A stretch of 64,000 bases of DNA from Leucocoprinus leucothites (Eukaryota > Basidiomycota > Agaricomycetes > Agaricales > Agaricaceae): positions 434,001-498,000 of the forward strand of contig JAACJO010000024.1 of assembly GCA_013368445.1 (NCBI GenBank), written 5' to 3'. The notes beneath the pieces are model-generated. The model was not told where the DNA came from, ran no database searches, and saw only the letters and a program-made list of their open reading frames with translations. The translations under genes were made by a program, and so were the position numbers. Numbering within the stretch: position 1 is the stretch's first letter; the number at the start of each line of letters is the position of its first letter. Positions 57,115 through 64,000 of the stretch are shown here, in pieces.

Positions 57115-59232
57115 ATGGGTGGATCTACTAAACCTAACGTCCTTGTCGAGAACTCAGTCGAGCTAATCAAACAAGTGGAAGATCTTATACAGAAGCTTGA
57201 CTCGTATGTTTATCGCGATTTAGACGTTGTGTGGCGCTAATACCAGCTTGAAGTCATCTTGCTAGGATCGCCGGAGTCCCCTGGGAGATATCTTCGCCAC
57301 ACAAGGACCATTGGATTCTAATTGACAAGTTTATGCAAGCTGGATTTGAAGTTTGCGTAGCGTTTCTTCTGATGTCGCGCCGAATCGTGGAGTACTTCAG
57401 TTCGCCAGGTCGAGCAATTTCAGAGGACAATCCTCGGTCCACGTCGGATATAGGCGTGATAGATGATATGATGTCAATGGCCACGGCATTTAATAGTGCT
57501 CTACTAGAGGTAAATACCTAGTCTCCACTGAAACGAACATGATTTTAACTTGGAGTTATTTAGCTGCATGAGGATGATACGACCCTAGCTGACATATCAG
57601 ATTCTCCATTAATTCAAGCTGGATGTAAGCTCACACCCATAATTGACTAACCAACATTTGATTATGACCCTACCTCAGTGTATCGGGATAGTATCAGGTC
57701 GTCATGTCCTCTAGAGACCGCTACCTCCTTGGTAAATGCTGTTTTCTCGCTAGATGAGAGCTGGCGACTTTCTTTACTGCCTGGGAACTCAGACGTACTG
57801 GATTCAGTGAGAGAGGAACTCGTAAATTTATTTAGAGAACATACTATCCGGGTTGGTCCAATCATTCTATCCTCAGTACTTCGAAATCATTCTGACTAAA
57901 TATTATTGCCTGAAAGGTCCGAGTTTCCGCTAACGATCTCTGGGAATATTCCCAGGGCGCTGAACGTTCTTCCTCAAATCCAAATGACAATTTCTTAAAA
58001 AATCTCTGGCATGGCGATGAGGCGTATTTGCCCGATGCGCAGCATGCTGTTGATCTCCTGGAGAGCTACCTTAACAACCCTCCTTGGAACTTTTTTTATC
58101 GATTGGTTGATTGTTTGCTTGGCGCGGACGCGATTTATGGCTTGAATCACATCCAGTCCTCTTCACTGACGTAAGCTACTTCAACGCGATGTCCCCGCTC
58201 AATTCTCTCTCACATCTGCAACAGAGTGCTGATTCACGATACACCATGCAAGATAAACACTGTGGCCTCGAATTACCTGAGACTTCTGGAACAAATGCGT
58301 GTCGCCTTCTCGAGTACGTTGGTAATCGAGAAAGGATTGCGTTGTATACAAACTGCTGGGTGTTACCAATTGTTACAAGACCCAGCGTTGACACTTAGCT
58401 TTATGACCCAGGAGCAAGAAACCATCCGGAGTGCTACCCACGAGGCTCGGGCAACGGTTGATTCACTTTTATCATTCCTGAAAGAGGTGTGTAGAGTGTT
58501 TCCTTTACTGGCGTGGAAGACCAATCACATTGATTGTTCGCTCTAGCTTCAGCAGTGCCCTGACATAAAATGTCAGGGAGATAATTCGGATACCATGCAA
58601 GGTGCATAACATGTTTCTGTTAAAGCGAAGCATCTCTTAATTTATATAATCGGGCAATTTTTGCAGACGATATTCCTTGTACCAAATGCATCATTAACAC
58701 CCTGTATGATCATTTTCAATCGATCCTTCGGGATGTCCTTGGTGAAAAGCGGTTGCCCTGGGTTAAATTCAAATCTACCCGAACAGGAATGGCGAATTTA
58801 TTTCCTGTAGTAAAAAAGCTGGTCGGCGAACCTCGAAATGAGAGGATTTACGTCTTCGAGCAGGTCTTGGACGAACTCTTTCCTTCGGTAGCTATTTCCC
58901 AGCCGAGTTCATCTGAGTCTCCAGCGCCGAATACGACTTGTGACTTCCAAGACCAAGTCACTGTTTGGTCTTGCCTCGTCTCGAGGGCACATAAGCCCAT
59001 ATCCATTCAAAGTAGAACTGCGTCTTCATCACGGAAGGTTTGGCAATGGAGGCCTTGTAAAGCAAAGAAGCAGGCTGAATTTGCTAGAAATTCCAGAGAA
59101 TCACGGATGCGGTTCGAGAGGGAAAAAAATGGGCTGAAAGTTGATGCCGCTTCATCAGTCACCGGTTTTGTGCAGGCTGGTGCGCGGGGTCACAATGGGA
59201 TAGGAGGCGGCCAGCTAGATTGGACTTTTTAG
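57115..59232 (+). CDS. family A copy 4, diverged full-length member
   Basis: The eight-exon plan is retained although the sequence is clearly diverged from copies 2-3; about 560 aa. It starts MGGSTKPNVLVENSVELIKQ. Conserved blocks are FMQAGFEVCVAFLLMSRRIV, LPDAQHAVDLLESYLNNPPW, GADAIYGLNHIQSSS, DDIPCTKCIINTLYDH, LVGEPRNERIYVFEQVLDEL and WRPCKAKKQAEFARNSRE. Intron 7 here is 65 nt (GTGCAT...TTGCAG) and contains stops, so it must be removed, unlike in copies 2 and 3. The C-terminus is extended before the WRPCKAK block (SSSESPAPNTTCDFQDQ). No frame lesion was found. Sequence diverged but structure kept points to selection for a protein. Confidence 0.78.
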
Positions 59233-59977
59233 CCCTTGTGTAAATCAGTTGTATAATAGTGTACCATTGTTGTTTGTACGAATTAGGAACAATTTCGCCA
59301 GTCCCTTATCGACTGTGGGCAATTGATGATCACCAGGGCGTCATGGTTGCAACAGGGAGAGGAGAATCGAGCGTTCAACTATCTTGCGTCAGGAAGACAT
59401 TGTTCAGCAACCATGATAGCAAGATCATGTTCTATCAAAACCGGACTCTTTCATCAGCCAACTTTGATCAATTGATGATTATAAATTGCAAGTTTGGTCT
59501 ACATGTGAAGTAAAGGGTAGGATACAGCTAGTACCGATCGGACCCACCTTCGCGGGACAACGACTGCTTGCAGGAAATGAGTGATGGACGGCCGAAGTGA
59601 GTATAGATTATAAAAGTACCTCAAAGTAATCGACTCGGCTTAACCCCGTATGTCATTCAGCATCCTCGATGCGAATGCACGAGTCGGGTTCGTTTGGCCA
59701 TACTAAAGTTCGACACGTCAGTACAACAATGGAGTTTGAATTTTGAGGAGTGAGAGGCATACAATATTGACTTCAAGTGGGGTGTCTGTAGCGATAACAT
59801 GGATGTGACGAATAGTTTCAGGAGAGTTGCGACTTGCTGAGAGAGGAGTTGGTCCATGTAGACTGCACAGGTCTACGTGGGAGTGTGACAATTACAATAA
59901 ACTCAAAGTGACGTGTGCATCTACTTTGGAAAAACTGGTCAAAGTAAACACCCCCGAATACCAGGTTAACAACTCAC
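59233..59977. other. spacer after family A copy 4
   Basis: No gene is supported. Parts near 59630-59770 match the extra piece in unit 3 (54290-54420). Confidence 0.4.
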
Positions 59978-60822
59978 CCTGCAACACCTTCATCCAGGCT
60001 TGAACGGCTCCATTGCCAGTCCACAAATAATCAGGTTTGCAACATTCTCGATCCCACTCTGAAGAGGAAACAAATTCTTTGGCTGCCGTCCACTCCGGGT
60101 CTCTTCGGATAGAATCGAATATGGCATCAGACGATAGCACGAAAATCGTCGCGTTCGAGGCGTTTGTGCTGGTGTTCTCGCGATAAGAATTCGATGAGGC
60201 GATGAGTCGGTCTGGGTTGATTGGCATCGCTGGAAGACCGATGCGGTCTCGCAAGTGTGTTACGGCCTATGAAGTGGATTCGTGGTGAGTATGTGGCTTG
60301 GGTGGAGTGACAGCGTCAGTGCAAGACGGGTAATAACGTACAGAGGGTTGATGATTGGGAGGCACGAATGAGCGGTGGATGCCGTGGAACCATCGAGGTC
60401 GGGAATCCTAGTATTGCTCTTGAGAATAATCTTCTCTGTCGAATGGATGATCTCACGGATGGCTTCAACCAATACACTGGGAGCGAGGTACCCGTCTTCA
60501 GTGACAACTGTAGCTTTTACAGTAGGCCAGTCGATAGGTTTGCAAGGATCGTCGTGAATCTTGCGAAGCTTGTAGTACTCGAAGGCCAAATTGTGTTGGA
60601 ACACTGAAATGAATCAAACAGAATGCGTCAAGAGTCTAGTCGTTTGGGGGAGATAAGATTTTACGTACTCAATATATATTTGCCCGCCCTACTAGAATTC
60701 ATCCCCTCGCGATGTCCTTTCCAACTTGATACGGGTACCTCGCAGTCGCATACAACCCCACTCATCAACCTTCCGCTTGCGTTGCTAGGAATCTCGTTAG
60801 ACTCAATGCGGGCCGTGACGGC
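59978..60822 (-). CDS. family C, best-preserved copy (partial)
   Basis: Three exon-like parts are visible. 60822-60739 encodes 28 aa (AVTARIESNEIPSNASGRLM, then SGVVCDCE). About 60603-60342 encodes FQHNLAFEYYKLRKIHDDPC, KPIDWPTVKATVVTEDGYLA and ILKSNTRIPDLDG. 60266-59978 encodes AVTHLRDRIGLPAMPINPDR, SNATIFVLSSDAIFDSIRRD and PEWTAAKEFVSSSEWDRECC. Splice sites at the inner edges look good (TTTCAG, GTACGT, TTCATAG, GTGAGT), but the first junction does not keep phase, and neither the start nor the end was found. I recognise no domain. Copies in units 1-3 are broken. This copy may be the last functional one or simply less decayed. Confidence 0.4.
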
Positions 60823-61039
60823 CTATGAGAGAGAAAAAAGAGATGTCATAAGCCAAACTGGAGTGAGCAGTGATGAGGAGCATACAGTAGGACAGACTTG
60901 AACTCTCCAGCTCCTTTAGATCCTGACCGGCCAATCTATGAACACAGTTGGAATGCATATGAGAGTTTACATATGTCAGAATTCTAGATGGTTGTCATAC
61001 GGTAAGGGGATATCTAACAATGAACTTAGATGGAATTTA

Positions 61040-61420
61040 CCTCCAGCATCTCAGGAGGGCGAACCTGTAGCCGGGTATTGTGACACCGACGCTGGAGCGC
61101 TGTGATCCTGTCTGGGCCATCATCAACAACTCTCCAGGGCTCGCTGCCTAGTTAGACTACCGCTCGATCCCGATTCATCTTGACCCCCCTCTCTTCCCTT
61201 GCCCTACCCAGTAACAAGCTCGAACGCCTCTCGCGGACCAGCTATGGCTTCAATACGCATAATGAGTCAGGCTGCGACCCGTCTTCATTCGTGGCGAGTA
61301 TTATCATGTATGTGTAGGGGGAGAACAGTTTCGAGATAATGTCCCAGTCGAGTCTGAGAGCGGAGGCGATGAAAGGACGGTAGACATAAGCGAGTCGAGT
61401 CGAGATCAGATATCTGGGAA
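61040..61420 (+). pseudogene. F-box gene fragment, unit 5
   Basis: Reads DTDAGAL-like pieces in changing frames: TPTLERCDPVWAI, then INNSPGLAA and a TAG, then DYRSIPIHLD. These correspond to TPTLERCDPADLRTIIDNSP and LAAYSDYRSI in the intact gene at 36486-38075. It resembles the unit 2 fragment (42265-42700) more than those of units 3 and 4. Confidence 0.55.
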
Positions 61421-61929
61421 AACTAGAGGGTTTGAGTATATGGCAAGCATGGTATGAAGCTCCGAGTCGGAGGCACATACAACGATGATGCGCTTCCTCA
61501 TATCCAGCTAAAGCAGAGTATCCAGTGCTTAGAAAGCGAGAGGGAACTAGAAACATAAAGCACAGGTTATCATCAAGCCGGTCTTCGTCAAACGTTGCAA
61601 AAAGTCATAAACTCACCAGCGCGCGATTCTGGTTGCGCGTCGCTCAGCAATCCTGAAGAGTTTCGTAGGATACAAAGAGCTTCAAGTTAGCGTCAACAAT
61701 GTCACCTGAGAGTAGACAATTGTTTGGCTGTATTTGTCTCAGCACAGGATTCAAGTTAATGTTTGAACCTTGAACCAGTAGCACGATGGCATCGAGACGA
61801 GAAGCGAGTGCAATGCAAGTTTTCAGCTGGTAGGGCGAAAATCACAAGAGGCGGTACAATTCAAAGGTTGATTTTGTACTTCGGAGAGAAATACTGGTAT
61901 GTGACCGCAAGCGCACGATCTACTCTACT
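61421..61929. other. spacer between the F-box fragment and F-box remnant, unit 5
   Basis: Similar to 42600-43050 in unit 2. No gene is supported. Confidence 0.35.
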
Positions 61930-62050
61930 AGAGAGCTCGATCATGTAGTGTGAAAGATTTATGAGGAAAATTTCCCGGAGAATATCGTCTGGGATCTTGT
62001 CGAATGGTGCCTGAGCCTCGTGAGCTTCAGATGTCCTGATTACGGGTCAG
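61930..62050 (-). pseudogene. F-box/LRR gene remnant, unit 5
   Basis: Minus strand reads APFDKIPDDILREIFLINLS and HYMIEL, then stops matching. Only about 120 nt of the F-box start remain, as in unit 4, but with a different left breakpoint, so the deletions were separate events. Confidence 0.6.
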
Positions 62051-62408
62051 TCCTCACATGGTGGTTGAGCTTGGAATAAAGGGTTTGAACGATAACGAAG
62101 TATCGTTATTCGTCATCTAGTGGAATAGGCACTTGGAGCTTTGCACTAGCAGTCGAACTAGCTCCAACAGGCGGAAGACAGAGCAGATGGGAGCTTGTGC
62201 TGACGTTGAGCCTGGTGGCGCATTGTGTCATCTTTCCGAAAGCCTTCAGAGTGGCTATGCTAATTTTGCGTGCACCCGAATAGTACTTGGTTCTAAGCAG
62301 CTTCAAGCTCCAAGCCCCGAAGCTTGTGGAGATCCCACACACCACCTCATGGTATATATATCATCTACCTGCCCATTCTTTTGATTGATTATCTATACGC
62401 TTGTCATC

Positions 62409-64000
62409 ATGGATGGATGTAGAAAACCTAGTGCGCTTGTCGAAACCTCGGTCGAACTGATCAAACAGGTGGAAGATCTTATACAAAAGCTTGACTCGTG
62501 AGTGTCTTTCACGACTCAGATGCTACATGACCCTGATAGTTTGAAGCGACCTTACTAAGATTGTTGGAATCCCCTGGGTAATATCTTCGCTGCACAAGGA
62601 GCATTGGATCGCAATTGACAAGTTTGTGCAAACTGGATTCGAAGTTTGTGTAGCATCTCTTCTGATGTCACACCAAATCGTGGAATATCTCTCAGTACCT
62701 CTGGCAGCTGTGGGGAACAATCCTCGGGGGACATCGGCTTTAGGAGCCATAGGGGGTATGATATCGACGGCCATGACATTTCACGATGCATTACTAGAGG
62801 TAAATAATGAATCTCCAGGGAAACGAAGAAGCATTTCACTTAAAAGTTGGTTAGCTGTGTGGGGATTATGTGAAGGCAGAAGATCTGTCAGATCGCGATA
62901 TCCCCCCAGGTGACCCACTCCAAGTGGCTGAATGTAAGCTCATTTACAGAATTGACCAGCTACCGTTTGATTATGACCCCAACCTCAGACTATCGGGCTA
63001 GTATCGGGCTTTCGCACCCTCTGCAGAATGCTACCTCCCTCATAGATGCTGCTCGCTCGCTAGATGAAGGCTGGCAGCTTGCATTATTAGCTGGAAATTC
63101 AGGCATTCTGGACTCAGCGAGAGAGGAACTCGTAAAACTGTTTAGAGAACATGCTATAAGAGTAGGTTCAACCGTTCTATTCTCATTATTCGACATCATT
63201 CTGACTAAAAATTATCGTTTGAAAGGTCCAAGTCTTAGCTAGGGAGCTCTGGAAATATTGCCGGGGCGCTGTATGCTCTCCCTCAAGACTCGACGACTTA
63301 TTTACAAGAAATCTCTGGAATGGTGAAGAAGAATATTCGCCCGATGCGCAGTATGCTTTTGGTCTCTTGGAGAACTACCTAAACAACTCTTCATGGAACT
63401 TCTACCAATTGCTTGATTATTTGTTTTGCGCTGATGCGATTTACGGCTTCAATCACATCCAATCCTCTTCATTGACGTAAGCTACTTCAAAGCGATCTCC
63501 CTCCTCTCTCTCACATCTGCGACAAGGTGCTGACTCATGATACACTATGCAAGATAAACACTGTAGCCTCGACTTATCTGAGATTTCTGGAACAAATTCG
63601 CATTGCCTTCTCGAGTGCGCTGGCAATCGAGAAAGGATTGTGTTGTATACAAACCGCTGGCTGTTACCAACTGTTGCAGGACCCAGCGTTAACGCTCAGC
63701 TTTATGATCAAGGAGAAAGAAATTACTCGTAATGCCACTGAAGAGGCTCGGGCAACGGTTTACTCGCTTTTATCACTCCTAGAAGAGGTATGTAGATTGT
63801 TTGCTTTGCTGGCGTGGCCGGACAGTGACATTGATTATTCGTACTAGCTTCAACAGTGCCCTGGAATAAAGTGTCAGGGAGATAATTCGGATACCATACA
63901 AGGTGCATAACATGTTTGTGTACAAGCGAAGCATCTCCTAATTTATATAATCGGGCGATTTTCGCAGACGATATTCCTTGTATTAAATGCATCATTAACA
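62409..64000 (+). CDS. family A copy 5, cut by the window end
   Basis: Starts MDGCRKPSALVETSVELIKQ, with TATA at 62353-62361. Exons equivalent to 1-7 of copy 2 are readable, then the start of exon 8 (DDIPCIKCIIN) at the right edge. The usual acceptor of intron 1 has lost one G and would shift the frame. An upstream AG (GTTTGAAG|CGACC) keeps it, adding about four residues before KIVGIPWVISS. Conserved blocks include FVQTGFEVCVASLLMSHQIV, NLWNGEEEYSPDAQYAFGLL, ADAIYGFNHIQSSS and CKINTVASTYLRFLEQ. Intron 7 is of the stop-containing copy 4 type. It appears functional as far as seen and is closest to copy 4. Confidence 0.7.

Noticed and set aside
40600..64000. Whether the array is a transposon or carries a mobile-element protein
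   Set aside because: No terminal repeats, target duplications, transposase, helicase or reverse transcriptase motifs were seen; units look like ordinary segmental duplications.

Overview
The window looks like nuclear DNA of a mushroom-forming basidiomycete (Agaricomycetes). It has many short spliceosomal introns (mostly 49-65 nt), genes on both strands, several F-box/LRR genes, a BTB gene, a small Cys-rich secreted protein family, a tiny metallothionein and a HAM1-like gene. I saw no prokaryotic operon, CRISPR array, rRNA gene, clear tRNA or autonomous transposon. Exon boundaries were worked out by hand from splice signals, phase and family knowledge.

Layout. 0.5-8.3 kb is a normal gene block: a Ser/Pro-rich protein of unknown role (+), a small unknown protein (-), the checkpoint kinase Chk1 (-, 12 exons, 466 aa) and a cytochrome P450 (-) that carries one frameshift. 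9.3-15.6 kb is decaying: three F-box pseudogenes surround two tandem small secreted protein genes, one intact and one stopped by a TAG. 17-18.3 kb holds a CE16/SGNH acetylesterase whose catalytic serine codon is split between a 9-nt and a 5-nt micro-exon. 18.4-23 kb has a degraded and an intact single-pass membrane protein gene and a BTB gene. At 24.5 kb lies a 36-residue, 7-Cys metallothionein in three tiny exons. 24.7-28 kb is gene-poor. 28.06-31.66 kb is a HAM1-domain protein (11 exons, 964 aa) with two GC-AG introns; a decayed copy of part of it lies at 33.5-33.8 kb. An intact F-box gene is at 36.5-38.1 kb.

From about 40.7 kb to the right edge is a segmental tandem array, the most unusual part of the window. 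Each unit carries up to four parts: a fragment resembling the 36.5-kb F-box gene, a minus-strand F-box/LRR gene, a plus-strand eight-exon gene of a family I do not recognise ('family A'), and a minus-strand conserved gene ('family C'). Five family A copies are visible: one internally deleted minigene, three with full open frames (about 548-560 aa) and one cut by the window end. Companion genes are mostly broken, yet family A keeps its splice sites and frame, which suggests it is the selected part of the unit.
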